From positions 1 through 64,000 of the forward strand of contig JAZSLJ010000073.1 in assembly GCA_045535305.1 (NCBI GenBank): a stretch of 64,000 nucleotides of DNA. Reading direction: 5' to 3'. Source of the stretch: UBA1081 sp045535305 (GTDB lineage: Bacteria > Bacillota > Clostridia > Oscillospirales > Acutalibacteraceae). Numbering within the stretch: position 1 is the first letter of the stretch; the number at the start of each line of letters is the position of its first letter. This document shows positions 25,317 to 34,430 of this stretch, piece by piece. Made by a program: the position numbers and the translations under genes. The notes under the pieces were generated by a model that saw nothing but the letters and a program-made list of their open reading frames with translations, searched no databases and was not told the origin of the DNA.

Positions 25317-26762
25317 ATGAAAAAATTTGTTAGTATTCTTTTATCTGTTTTACTTGTTGCAGTAACAGCATTTTCATCCTTTGCCGCAACTGAAACTGAT
25401 GCAAAATCTTATGATGAACCCCTTGTTATTGTAAGAGGAATTGTTTTCACAGGTCTTACAGTTGACAAAGGAACTGAAAATGAACATAACTGCCTTGTAA
25501 CTCCCGGAGCAGGTGATATTGTTTCGCTTGTATTTAATCTTGCAAAGACATACTTTACATCAGGTAAGCTTGATGCAGATGCTGTTATAGACTTTGCTGA
25601 CGGTATGCTCGGCTCAATGGCTTGCGATGAAAACGGAGATTCCGTTTACAATGTTTCCGTTGAAGAATATCCTACGGCTGTTTGTAATTATCCCGACCTT
25701 AAAGCCGCTTATGAGGATGTAGGCGCAGGCGAAATAGGTATTATAAGAAATGCAGTTGATTATTACGGCGAAGATAACGTTTATTATTTTACGTATGATT
25801 GGCGTCTTGACCCGTCAGATTTGGCAGATGATCTTAATGCTATGATTGAACAGGCAAAGTCAGACCACGGCAGTGATAAAGTAGATATTATCTGCTGCAG
25901 TATGGGCGGTATAGTAACCGATTGTTATTTGTATGAATACGGTTATGAAAGCATCGATTCCGTAATTTTCAATTCATCAACCTTCTGCGGTACACACGTT
26001 ACAACAGATTTGTTTCAGGGTAAAGTCCTTATTACTGGCGATATGCTTAAAAATCTTGTAAAAGATTTAATCGGCATTGATTTCTTTGTTGAAATGCTTG
26101 CAAAGATCGGTATCTTTGATAAGGTAGCAGATTTTGCAATGAATATTATTGCAGAAAACAAGGATTATATCTACGACAATTTCCTTCGTGCTAAATTTGC
26201 TACAATGCCCGCATTGTGGGCTCTTGTACAGCCTGATGAGTATGATAAGTGTATTGAGTATATGTTCCCCACAAATGCTCTTAAATCGCAGTATGCAGGA
26301 CTTATTGCAAGAACAGAGCATCTCAACTCAATTATGCAGGATATGGATGAACTTTTACTCTCATTACCCGAAAACGGTGTTAAGGTAGCGGTTGTTGCCG
26401 GTTATAATACTCAGATGATTCCTGTTTATGATTCTGCAGCATATCAGAGCGACGGAACACTTGAATCTGATCTTATGCTCGGCAGAGCAACTGTTTCCGA
26501 AACAGGCAAAACTCTCGGTGATAATTATGCGGGCGAAAGAGTATCTCCCGATAACTGTGTTGACCTTTCTGACGTTCTTTTCCCCGAATACACATGGGCA
26601 ATAAAAGACGGCCCTCACGTAATGGGCAGATACGGCACAGATATTGGTGCTTTTGTATTTGAATTACTTGGATGTAATGAACAGCCGACAGTAGACACAT
26701 TCTCACAGTATCCGCAGTTTATGATTGCCGATGCAGATTTGAACATTGTTTATTTTGAATAA
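25317..26762 (+). CDS. Secreted alpha/beta hydrolase, LCAT/lipase-like
   Basis: The 481-residue protein starts with a clear signal peptide (MKKFVSILLSVLLVAVTAFS, cleavage near SFA). The ATG at 25317 has AAAGGAG upstream; an in-frame ATG eleven codons earlier lacks a site. The nucleophile elbow reads CCSMGG (near 190), a variant of G-x-S-x-G preceded by a YDWRLDP segment typical of LCAT-like acyltransferases and lipases, and GPHVMGRYG near the end supplies a possible catalytic His. It probably acts on an external lipid or ester. The substrate is unknown. It stands alone between two terminators. Confidence 0.82.
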   Translation: MKKFVSILLSVLLVAVTAFSSFAATETDAKSYDEPLVIVRGIVFTGLTVDKGTENEHNCLVTPGAGDIVSLVFNLAKTYFTSGKLDADAVIDFADGMLGSMACDENGDSVYNVSVEEYPTAVCNYPDLKAAYEDVGAGEIGIIRNAVDYYGEDNVYYFTYDWRLDPSDLADDLNAMIEQAKSDHGSDKVDIICCSMGGIVTDCYLYEYGYESIDSVIFNSSTFCGTHVTTDLFQGKVLITGDMLKNLVKDLIGIDFFVEMLAKIGIFDKVADFAMNIIAENKDYIYDNFLRAKFATMPALWALVQPDEYDKCIEYMFPTNALKSQYAGLIARTEHLNSIMQDMDELLLSLPENGVKVAVVAGYNTQMIPVYDSAAYQSDGTLESDLMLGRATVSETGKTLGDNYAGERVSPDNCVDLSDVLFPEYTWAIKDGPHVMGRYGTDIGAFVFELLGCNEQPTVDTFSQYPQFMIADADLNIVYFE

Positions 26763-26768
26763 AATATA

Positions 26769-26798
26769 AGACAGATAGTAAGTATGCTATCTGTCTTT
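26769..26798 (+). terminator. Terminator of the lipase-like gene
   Basis: A perfect 10-bp stem (26769-26778 with 26787-26796) follows the stop by a few bases, with a short T-rich tail. Confidence 0.78.
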
Positions 26799-26835
26799 GT
26801 CTATTGATAAAAACTAAAAAATTTGAGGAAATGTT

Positions 26836-27366
26836 ATGGGAAATATTTTAGGCTCATGGAGTGGAATGCGCAAATATCTCGAAAAAGAAATGTTGGCTGA
26901 ATGTTTGCAAGGTCGGGTACGTTATGAGTGTACAACCTATGCGGGAATGGATGGTTGCCACATTTTCAGGGTTTTTGTTGATGATGAAGTTAAGAAAAGG
27001 TTTTCTTGGGAAACTGTAAACAGTTATTTTATAGAAAATGAAAAATATCCTAATGGAAAAGAGTTAAAATCTCCTATTACAAAAAATGAGTATTGGAAAG
27101 ATTTTCATTACACTCTTTTTAGTATTCCAGTTAATGAGCGTGATGAATATACTGATAATGAATTTTGTGAAGCTTTAGCTGAATATCGTCAGCATAATAT
27201 AAAAGATAGTATTATTTCGGATAATCCTGTTGTTCAGATGTTTGCTATATTGGATAAAAGGATTGGAAAACGTACACTTAACAGAATTAAAAATACTGTA
27301 TCAGATAAAAGTGAATGGTTACAGTTTTTCTATGAACTGCGATTAAAAGGTGAAGGACTGATATAA
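26836..27366 (+). CDS. Conserved hypothetical protein (SF0329-like)
   Basis: The 176-residue soluble protein has no signal or membrane segment. Its opening (SWSGMRKYLEKEMLAECLQGRVRY) and the alternation of aromatic and charged residues remind me of the small SF0329 family, whose role is unknown; that match is from memory and tentative. GAGGAAATG precedes the ATG. Codon use is more AT-rich than the neighbours, which may mean recent transfer. It lies between two terminators, so it appears to be transcribed alone. Confidence 0.7.
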   Translation: MGNILGSWSGMRKYLEKEMLAECLQGRVRYECTTYAGMDGCHIFRVFVDDEVKKRFSWETVNSYFIENEKYPNGKELKSPITKNEYWKDFHYTLFSIPVNERDEYTDNEFCEALAEYRQHNIKDSIISDNPVVQMFAILDKRIGKRTLNRIKNTVSDKSEWLQFFYELRLKGEGLI

Positions 27367-27374
27367 AAGCTAAA

Positions 27375-27408
27375 CTCCGACAGATTATTCTGTCGGAGAA
27401 ATTTTTTG
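27375..27408 (+). terminator. Terminator between convergent genes
   Basis: CTCCGACAG (27375-27383) pairs with CTGTCGGAG (27390-27398), followed by AAATTTTTT. The stem overlaps the last codons of the MATE gene on the other strand. Confidence 0.85.
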
Positions 27409-28761
27409 CTCTTTTTTTAGGCCTTTAAAAAACCATATTACAAACGGCACACTTACAATAAATGTCAGTCCGTCGGATATTGCCTGAGTGTATTCAATTC
27501 CCGCTAAACCCCAAAATTGAGGTAAAATCAGTATCAGCGGAATAAAAAATATACCTTGACGGCAACAGGAAAGTATAGTTGCTCTTATTGATTTACCTAC
27601 AGACTGCAAAAGCGAGTTTGCAACTATCGTTACAGCCATCAGCGGTAAAGAAATACATTGTGCACGCATAGCGATTGTGCCTATTTCTATAACCGTTGCA
27701 TCTTCTGCTCTGAATAATTTTAATATATGCGGTGCAAAAATAAAAATTATAATGCCGAGGAAGGTCATTATTGAAGTGTCGGCAATAAGTGTAAAATTGA
27801 AAGCCTTTTTTACTCTGTCAAATTTTTTTGCTCCGTAATTAAAGCCTGCAACGGGCATAAATCCCTGACCGACACCTATGCAAATACACGCAACGAGCAT
27901 ACATACCTTTGCAACTATGGACAGAGCCGCTATTGCCGCATCACCGTATACACCTGCGGCTCTGTTAAGTAATACTGTAGCTACGCTTGCAAGTCCCTGT
28001 CTGCTTAATGAGGGCATACCGGTTAAAAGTATTTCCCCGTATATTTTTTTCTTGAATACAATGTTTTTAGGACTTAACGAAATATTGCTTTTTCTGAAAA
28101 TGAACATTATCAACAGCAATGAAAAGCTGATAACCTGGCTTATAACTGTTGCTATTGCCGCACCTGCCGTTTGAAGATTAAGCATGAATATAAATATCGG
28201 GTCAAGAATAATGTTGAGTATTCCGCCAATGCTAAGTCCAATCATAGCAAGTGCCGCTTTTCCTTCGGAGCGTAAAATGTTGTTCATAACAAAAGATGAG
28301 CACATTATCGGGGCCGCCCAAAGAATATAATTACCGTAATCCTTTGAAAATGTAATGTTTGTTTCAGTTGCGCCGAGCAATGACATTAATTCATCAATAA
28401 AAATCAGTCCGAAAACTGTGATAACAAGTCCTACTGTAAGTGCTGTATAAAAAGCTGTTGATGCGTATGCCTCTGCGGCTTTTTTATCTTTTTCACCGAG
28501 TTTTCTTGCAAGCAGACTTCCTGCACCCATACCTAATGTAAAGCCTGCAGCCTGTATAATCGTCATAAGTGAGAATACAACGCCTACCGCACTGCTTGCA
28601 CTTGTTGATATTTTTGATACAAAGAATGTATCTGCAAGGTTATATATCGACGTTACAAGCATACTTATTGTAGTAGGAATTGCCAGCTTTGTAATAAGCT
28701 TTGGTATAGGAGTTTGGGTCATTTTAATATATTGGGCTTTGCTTTTTTCGATATTTTCCAT
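27385..28761 (-). CDS. MATE family efflux transporter
   Basis: The 458-residue protein has about 12 membrane helices in two similar halves, each beginning with a MATE-type segment (KLAIPTTISMLVTSIYNLADTFFV and the GEILLTGMPSLSRQGLASVA region). ATG 28761 has GAGGG five bases upstream and is preferred to an in-frame GTG at 28773. MATE proteins export drugs or metabolites by Na+ or H+ antiport. The start nearly overlaps the stop of the NUDIX gene, so the two form an operon. Confidence 0.9.
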   Translation of the reverse strand: MENIEKSKAQYIKMTQTPIPKLITKLAIPTTISMLVTSIYNLADTFFVSKISTSASSAVGVVFSLMTIIQAAGFTLGMGAGSLLARKLGEKDKKAAEAYASTAFYTALTVGLVITVFGLIFIDELMSLLGATETNITFSKDYGNYILWAAPIMCSSFVMNNILRSEGKAALAMIGLSIGGILNIILDPIFIFMLNLQTAGAAIATVISQVISFSLLLIMFIFRKSNISLSPKNIVFKKKIYGEILLTGMPSLSRQGLASVATVLLNRAAGVYGDAAIAALSIVAKVCMLVACICIGVGQGFMPVAGFNYGAKKFDRVKKAFNFTLIADTSIMTFLGIIIFIFAPHILKLFRAEDATVIEIGTIAMRAQCISLPLMAVTIVANSLLQSVGKSIRATILSCCRQGIFFIPLILILPQFWGLAGIEYTQAISDGLTFIVSVPFVIWFFKGLKKEQKISPTE

Positions 28762-28769
28762 ATTATCCC

Positions 28770-29219
28770 TCACAGAATATACATTTCCTCATCACCGTTG
28801 TCATCGTGCAAACCGAAAGCTTCTGTTTTATTGATTAAAAACACTTTCAGGTATTCATTGAAATTAGGTGAAAGGTCAAAGGAATTGAGCGATTCCTTGC
28901 TTGTCCAGAAAACCTCTCCCTCATCAGTTTTGTCTAAAAGTGTACCCGAATATTCATTTGTCTTAAAAAGCAGTACAAAATATCTTTTGTCCGTATTCTT
29001 GTGGCACCAATGCACAATACCGCAAAGCTTGGGGTTTTTAATATCAAGCCCTGTTTCTTCCTTAGCTTCACGTATAACGCTGTGTATATAGCTTTCACCT
29101 TTTTCTATATGACCGCCCGGAAAAGTGATTCCTGTCCAGTATTTTACACGTTTCTGAACAACAACATCGCCATTGTCAGGATTTTCAATCATTATCATGT
29201 TTGTAAGTTCACATTCCAT
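28770..29219 (-). CDS. NUDIX hydrolase, MutT-like
   Basis: The 149-residue protein carries the complete Nudix box (about 35-57) starting GGHIEKGES and ending REAKEETGL, with all catalytic Glu and the Arg in place. The size and layout fit the 8-oxo-dGTP diphosphatase (MutT/YtkD) type, but specificity cannot be read from the box. It lies downstream of the carbamoyl phosphate synthase gene on the same strand, separated by a hairpin, and just upstream of the MATE gene. Confidence 0.9.
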   Translation of the reverse strand: MECELTNMIMIENPDNGDVVVQKRVKYWTGITFPGGHIEKGESYIHSVIREAKEETGLDIKNPKLCGIVHWCHKNTDKRYFVLLFKTNEYSGTLLDKTDEGEVFWTSKESLNSFDLSPNFNEYLKVFLINKTEAFGLHDDNGDEEMYIL

Positions 29220-29239
29220 AATTCACACCTCTGAAAATA

Positions 29240-29261
29240 GGCTGTACCTTGCGATACAGCC
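29240..29261 (-). terminator. Terminator of the arginine operon
   Basis: On the minus strand GGCTGTA (29261-29255) pairs with TACAGCC (29246-29240), followed by TATTTTC. It lies just after the carB-dapF stop. Confidence 0.6.
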
Positions 29262-29270
29262 CAATTTCTA

Positions 29271-32200
29271 TTAATACTCGATAAATCCTTCAAAGATAAG
29301 GCTTGTATTACCTGTAAGTGAAACACATTCGTCTGTGTAGTTAACGATAAGGTCGCCGCCTTTGAGCTTAACTGTTACATCAGAGCCTTTTTCGCAAAGA
29401 CCTAATTCACAAGCCGCCGCAACAGCAGCACAAGCACCTGTGCCGCAAGCATAAGTTTCACCGTTGCCACGTTCCCATACACGCATACGGATAGTACGCT
29501 TATCAACAACTCTTACAAATTCTGTGTTGATTTTTTCGGGGAAATACTTTGCGTTTTCAAACTCAGGACCGATTTCCTGCAGATTGTATGCATCAATGTG
29601 AGTACCGAATACTACACAATGGGGATTACCTACTGATACACAGGTTACATTGTATTCCTTGCCGTCAATAATAACGGGCTGGTCAATAACTTTGCCTGTT
29701 GTAATGTTGGTGGGTATCTTTTCTGCTTCAAATTCAGCTTTACCCATCATTACTTTAACAGCAGTAACCTTGTTGTTTTCTGTGTAAAGGTGGATTCTCT
29801 TAAGACCTACGGGAGTTTCTATTGTAAGATGTGTGTTATTTACTATGCCGTGGTCGTAAAGATATTTACCTGCACAGCGCAAGCCGTTACCTGCAATGTA
29901 TCCCTTTGAACCGTCCTTGTTGAACATAAGCATTTTTGCATCTGCAACATCGGATTTTTCAATAAGCACAATACCGTCGCTTCCGATGCCGTAATGTCTG
30001 TTACAGAAATTAACTGCAAGAACTTCGGGAGCAGTAATTGAGCCGTCAAGGTTGTCAAAGAAGATAAAGTCATTACCTGAACCCTGCATTTTTGCAAATT
30101 TGAGCTTCATAGGCTCTGAACGCAGAGCGTTGATGTTAACAAGCTCTGTATTCTGCTGATTAAAGCCGCTGGCAAGAATGTCTGCAAGAACGTTTGCTGT
30201 ATCAATAGATGTAAGCGTTGCAACAGAGAGCTGAAGAGCACGTCTGTGAAGCTTGATGAAATCGTCAACGACATCAAGGGGAGTGCCTGTGTAAACGATA
30301 TATTTGATTTTGCCGCTTTCAAGAAGATCCATACTTGTGTTGGATTCATCATAAAGCTTGTTTACAACAGTTACATCAATATCTATACTGCCGATAGCCT
30401 TAGCTGTTCCTTCTGTTGCGTAAATTTTAAGACCAAGGTCATGGAATTTACGTGCGAGTTCAACAACTTCGGGCTTGTCAGCATCTTTAACAGTAATGTA
30501 AACACCCATTTCCTTGCGATGTGTCTTGGGAGTGATTTCAAAGCCTGCTGATACAAGACCTTTGAAAAGAGCTTCTTCAATAGTTTTACCAACACCGAGA
30601 ACTTCACCTGTTGATTTCATTTCAGGTCCAAGGCTTGAGTTAGCATCAAGCAGTTTCTCAAATGAGAAAACGGGAACTTTAACAGCAAAGTAGGGAGGTG
30701 TTTTATAAAGACCTGTGCCGAAGCCTAAATCTTTAAGAGGAGTACCTGTCATAACTCTTGTTGCGATGTCAACCATAGGTACGCCTGTAACTTTACTGAT
30801 GTAGGGGATAGTTCTTGATGCTCTGGGGTTAACCTCGATAACATAAAGCTCGTTATCGTAAATAAGGTACTGAATGTTAACAAGACCCTTTGTGCCGAGA
30901 GCAAGAGCAAGATTTGTTGAACAGTCAATGATTGTCTGTTTCATTGTATCACGAAGATTGTAGGGAGGATATACAGCAATAGAGTCGCCGCTGTGAACAC
31001 CTGCTCTTTCAATGTGCTGCATGATACCGGGAATAAGAACATCTTTGCCGTCGGAAATAACGTCAACCTCAAGCTCTGAACCCATCATATATTTATCTAC
31101 AAGAACAGGGTTTTCGATTTTACCTGAAAGAATGATGTTCATATATTTGTAAACATCTTCATCGTTATATGCGATAGTCATATTCTGACCGCCGATAACA
31201 TATGAAGGACGAAGAAGTACAGGGTAGGTGAGTGTGTGTGCCGCATCAAGTGCTTCTTCAAGAGTGATAACACCCATACCCTTGGGACGCTTGATGTTGA
31301 ATTTTTCAAGCAGAGCATCAAAACGTTCTCTGTCTTCAGCTGTATCAATACCTTCAGCTGATGTGCCGAGAATCTTGAAGCCGTTATCGTCAAGGAACTT
31401 TGTAAGCTTGATAGCTGTCTGTCCGCCGAATGCAACAACGATGCCTTCGGGATTCTCTTTCTTTATAACATTGAGTACATCTTCGGGAGTGAGAGGCTCA
31501 AAGTAAAGTCTGTCAGCTGTATCAAAGTCTGTTGAAACAGTTTCGGGGTTGTTATTGATAATAACAACTTCATATCCGAGTTCTTTAAGTGTCCATACAC
31601 AATGAACAGAGGAGTAGTCAAACTCAATACCCTGTCCGATTCTGATAGGACCTGAACCCAGAACAATAATTTTCTTAGCTGTATTGTCTTTTAACAACTC
31701 TTTTGCTTCGCAGGCTTTGTCGTATGTTGAGTAGAAATAAGGTGTTGAAGCCTTGAATTCTGCCGCACAGGTGTCAACCATTTTGTAAGAAGCATCAAGA
31801 GTCATATGCTCTTTTGTACCGCTGAGTCTTTCAAGAGCCGCATCGGGATAACCGTACTTTTTACCCTGAATATAAAGCTCATCTGTAAGACCGTTTGCTA
31901 TTGCTTTTTCATACTGTACAAGATTGTTGAGTTTGTCAATAAACCACTCGTCAATCATTGTTTTCTGATGGATTACATCAGTTGAAACGCCTCTCTTGAG
32001 AGCTTCAAAAACTGTGAAAAGACGGATATCGTCAACATCTTCGAGTTTTTTGACAATATCAATTTCGGGGTCAGCAAGCTTTTTGAGGTTGAGTGTGTCA
32101 AGCGAAATCTCTGCACCGCGTACAGCCTTCATAATTGCTGCTTCAAAGCAAGGTGCAATAGACATAACCTCACCTGTAGCTTTCATCTGTGTGCCGAGCT

Positions 32201-33311
32201 TACGCTTTGCATTGATGAATTTGTCAAAGGGCCATTTGGGGAGCTTGATTACGCAGTAGTCAACAGTAGGCTCGTTACAAGCAAATGTGCAACCTGTAAC
32301 CTCGTTTCTGATTTCATCAAGAGTGTAGCCGAGAGCAATTTTAACTGCAACCTTAGCAATGGGGTAACCTGTTGCTTTTGATGCAAGAGCTGATGAACGG
32401 GAAACTCTGGGGTTAACCTCGATAACTGCATATTCAAATGTTTCGGGATTAAGCGCAAACTGACAGTTACAGCCGCCTTCGATACCGAGTGAATCAATAA
32501 TTTTAAGTGATGCACTGCGGAGCATATTGTACTCTTTGTTTGAAAGAGTAACAGCGGGAGCTATAACAATACTGTCGCCTGTATGAACGCCTACGGGGTC
32601 AAAGTTTTCCATTGAACAAACTGCTATTGAGTTACCCTTTGAGTCGCGGATAGCTTCAAATTCAATTTCTTTCCAGCCGTAGATATATTTTTCAACAAGA
32701 ATCTGATTAATGGGGGAGAGAAGAAGGCCGTTATTTACAATGGGCATAAGTTCTTCTTCGTTGTAAGCCACACCGCCGCCTGCACCGCCCAATGTGAACG
32801 CCGGACGAATGATAACGGGGAAACCGATTCTTCTTGCGATTTCAAGAGCAGTATCGGCATCGTTTGCTATGTCGGAAGGGATACAAGGCTGACCGATAGA
32901 TTCCATTGTTTCTTTGAAAAGCTCTCTGTCCTCACTCTTGTCAATGGCTTCTGCGTTTGTACCTATAAGCTTAACGCCGTGTTTATCAAGGAAACCGCTT
33001 TTTGCAAGCTGCATACCGATTGTAAGACCTGTCTGACCGCCAAGACCTGCAAGTATTGAATCAGGCTTTTCTTTTTCAATGATTCTCATTACAGTTTCTT
33101 CTGTAAGAGGCTCCAGATATATTTCGTCAGCATTTGCGTTGTCGGTCATAATTGTAGCAGGGTTTGAGTTGACAAGTACAACGTCAAGACCTTCGCTTTT
33201 GAGAATACGGCAAGCCTGAGTGCCTGCGTAGTCAAATTCGGCAGCCTGACCGATAACAATAGGGCCGGAACCGATAACAAGTACCTTTTTAATATCTTTA
33301 TTAAGTGGCAT
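29271..33311 (-). CDS. carB: Carbamoyl phosphate synthase large chain fused to a DapF-like epimerase domain
   Basis: Residues 1-1067 are a complete CarB: two ATP-grasp halves each opening VLGSGPI or VIGSGPI with RIGQ/VIGQ, an oligomerisation part, and the MGS-like regulatory domain ending near HRRALQLS. With no stop or new ribosome site the frame continues at 30110 into residues 1068-1346, a full 279-residue DapF fold (FAKMQGSGNDFIFFDN to SLIFEGFIEY). In DapF two Cys act as base and acid. The second is present (ETYACGTGACA, Cys about 1289), but the first, in the usual CGNG motif, is Ala (IAGNGLRC, codon 29892-29894). The gene is last in the arg operon; its start overlaps the carA stop (TAATG). 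Confidence 0.93.
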   Translation of the reverse strand: MPLNKDIKKVLVIGSGPIVIGQAAEFDYAGTQACRILKSEGLDVVLVNSNPATIMTDNANADEIYLEPLTEETVMRIIEKEKPDSILAGLGGQTGLTIGMQLAKSGFLDKHGVKLIGTNAEAIDKSEDRELFKETMESIGQPCIPSDIANDADTALEIARRIGFPVIIRPAFTLGGAGGGVAYNEEELMPIVNNGLLLSPINQILVEKYIYGWKEIEFEAIRDSKGNSIAVCSMENFDPVGVHTGDSIVIAPAVTLSNKEYNMLRSASLKIIDSLGIEGGCNCQFALNPETFEYAVIEVNPRVSRSSALASKATGYPIAKVAVKIALGYTLDEIRNEVTGCTFACNEPTVDYCVIKLPKWPFDKFINAKRKLGTQMKATGEVMSIAPCFEAAIMKAVRGAEISLDTLNLKKLADPEIDIVKKLEDVDDIRLFTVFEALKRGVSTDVIHQKTMIDEWFIDKLNNLVQYEKAIANGLTDELYIQGKKYGYPDAALERLSGTKEHMTLDASYKMVDTCAAEFKASTPYFYSTYDKACEAKELLKDNTAKKIIVLGSGPIRIGQGIEFDYSSVHCVWTLKELGYEVVIINNNPETVSTDFDTADRLYFEPLTPEDVLNVIKKENPEGIVVAFGGQTAIKLTKFLDDNGFKILGTSAEGIDTAEDRERFDALLEKFNIKRPKGMGVITLEEALDAAHTLTYPVLLRPSYVIGGQNMTIAYNDEDVYKYMNIILSGKIENPVLVDKYMMGSELEVDVISDGKDVLIPGIMQHIERAGVHSGDSIAVYPPYNLRDTMKQTIIDCSTNLALALGTKGLVNIQYLIYDNELYVIEVNPRASRTIPYISKVTGVPMVDIATRVMTGTPLKDLGFGTGLYKTPPYFAVKVPVFSFEKLLDANSSLGPEMKSTGEVLGVGKTIEEALFKGLVSAGFEITPKTHRKEMGVYITVKDADKPEVVELARKFHDLGLKIYATEGTAKAIGSIDIDVTVVNKLYDESNTSMDLLESGKIKYIVYTGTPLDVVDDFIKLHRRALQLSVATLTSIDTANVLADILASGFNQQNTELVNINALRSEPMKLKFAKMQGSGNDFIFFDNLDGSITAPEVLAVNFCNRHYGIGSDGIVLIEKSDVADAKMLMFNKDGSKGYIAGNGLRCAGKYLYDHGIVNNTHLTIETPVGLKRIHLYTENNKVTAVKVMMGKAEFEAEKIPTNITTGKVIDQPVIIDGKEYNVTCVSVGNPHCVVFGTHIDAYNLQEIGPEFENAKYFPEKINTEFVRVVDKRTIRMRVWERGNGETYACGTGACAAVAAACELGLCEKGSDVTVKLKGGDLIVNYTDECVSLTGNTSLIFEGFIEY

Positions 33312-34378
33312 TACTTGGCACCTCCCATAAGTGAAACGAATTTATCGTAAAGAACAACTGCATCTGTAGAACCTTCGCCGCCGCCCGGATAGAACTGAAC
33401 GGAAAATGCATTGTTTGTATAATCAATACCTGCACAGGTGTTGTCATTAACGTTTATAAAGCTTACTGTTCCGATTTTGCTGTCAACCGAATCGGAAACA
33501 ACAGCATAACCGTGATTCTGACTTGTAACAGAAACCTTACCGCTTGCAATTTCTTTTACAGGCTGGTTAGAACCTCTGTGGCCGTATTTGAGCTTTTCAG
33601 TCTTTGCACCAGATGCAAGAGCCATAAGCTGATGTCCGAGTGAAATACCAAACATTGGTACTTTGCCCATAAGCTTTTTGATTTCTTCTGTTATTGCACC
33701 GCAGTCAGCAGGGTCTCCGGGGCCGTTGGATATAACCACACCGTCAACACCCAATGCAAGGATTTCATCTGCTGTAGTGTTGTAAGGAAGTGTAATAACT
33801 GTGCAGTTGCGGCTGAGAAGCTCTGTTTCGATTGAAAGCTTTGCACCCAAATCAAGAACTGCAACCTTGTATTTTTCGTTTTCTGCTGTGATTACAGACT
33901 TTTCAGTGCAGCTTACAGCTTTAACAGCATCCTTGATTTTGTATTCGGCAAGTGCTTTTAAATCAACCTTTGAAGGGTCATCTGTAATGCAAGCATTCAT
34001 AACACCGTTTTCACGGATAATCTTTGTAATTTCCCTTGTGTCAACATCATAAATTGAAACAATGTTGCTTTCTGTAAGGAAAGGCAATATGTTTTCTTCA
34101 CATCTGAAGTTGGATGGCTTTTCGCACCACTCTCTTACAACATAACCGCTTACTACGGATTTATCAAGGAGCTTGTCCTCTGAAATCATACCGTAGTTAC
34201 CGATAAGCGGGAAGGTCTGCAATACTATCTGACCGTAATAACCTGCGTCAGTAAGTGTTTCGATGTAGCCAACCATTCCGGTGGTAAAAACAAGCTCACC
34301 TGTAACTTCTCCGGAAGCGGCAAAGCCTTTACCCTCGAAAATGTGTCCATCCTGCAGAACGATGTACATTTTTTTCAT
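33311..34378 (-). CDS. carA: Carbamoyl phosphate synthase small chain lacking the glutaminase triad
   Basis: The 355-residue protein has the usual CarA small domain (TGMVGYIETLTDAGYYGQI) and a class I amidotransferase domain with NGPGDP and GHQ. The catalytic nucleophile is absent: the elbow reads GISLGHQ, with Ser (codon 33641-33643, about 246) for Cys. The His and Glu that complete the triad, normally in a QxHPEA motif, read FYPGGG, giving Tyr (about 330) and Gly (332). Glutamine hydrolysis is therefore not expected; the subunit may be structural for an ammonia-using synthase, as in mammalian CPS1, which also has Ser for Cys. ATG 34378 follows AAAGGATG. It lies between argF and carB. Confidence 0.93.
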   Translation of the reverse strand: MKKMYIVLQDGHIFEGKGFAASGEVTGELVFTTGMVGYIETLTDAGYYGQIVLQTFPLIGNYGMISEDKLLDKSVVSGYVVREWCEKPSNFRCEENILPFLTESNIVSIYDVDTREITKIIRENGVMNACITDDPSKVDLKALAEYKIKDAVKAVSCTEKSVITAENEKYKVAVLDLGAKLSIETELLSRNCTVITLPYNTTADEILALGVDGVVISNGPGDPADCGAITEEIKKLMGKVPMFGISLGHQLMALASGAKTEKLKYGHRGSNQPVKEIASGKVSVTSQNHGYAVVSDSVDSKIGTVSFINVNDNTCAGIDYTNNAFSVQFYPGGGEGSTDAVVLYDKFVSLMGGAK

Positions 34379-34430
34379 AAGAATCATCCTTTATTTGAAA
34401 ATATACTTAAATTTTACAGAGTAAAAATTA

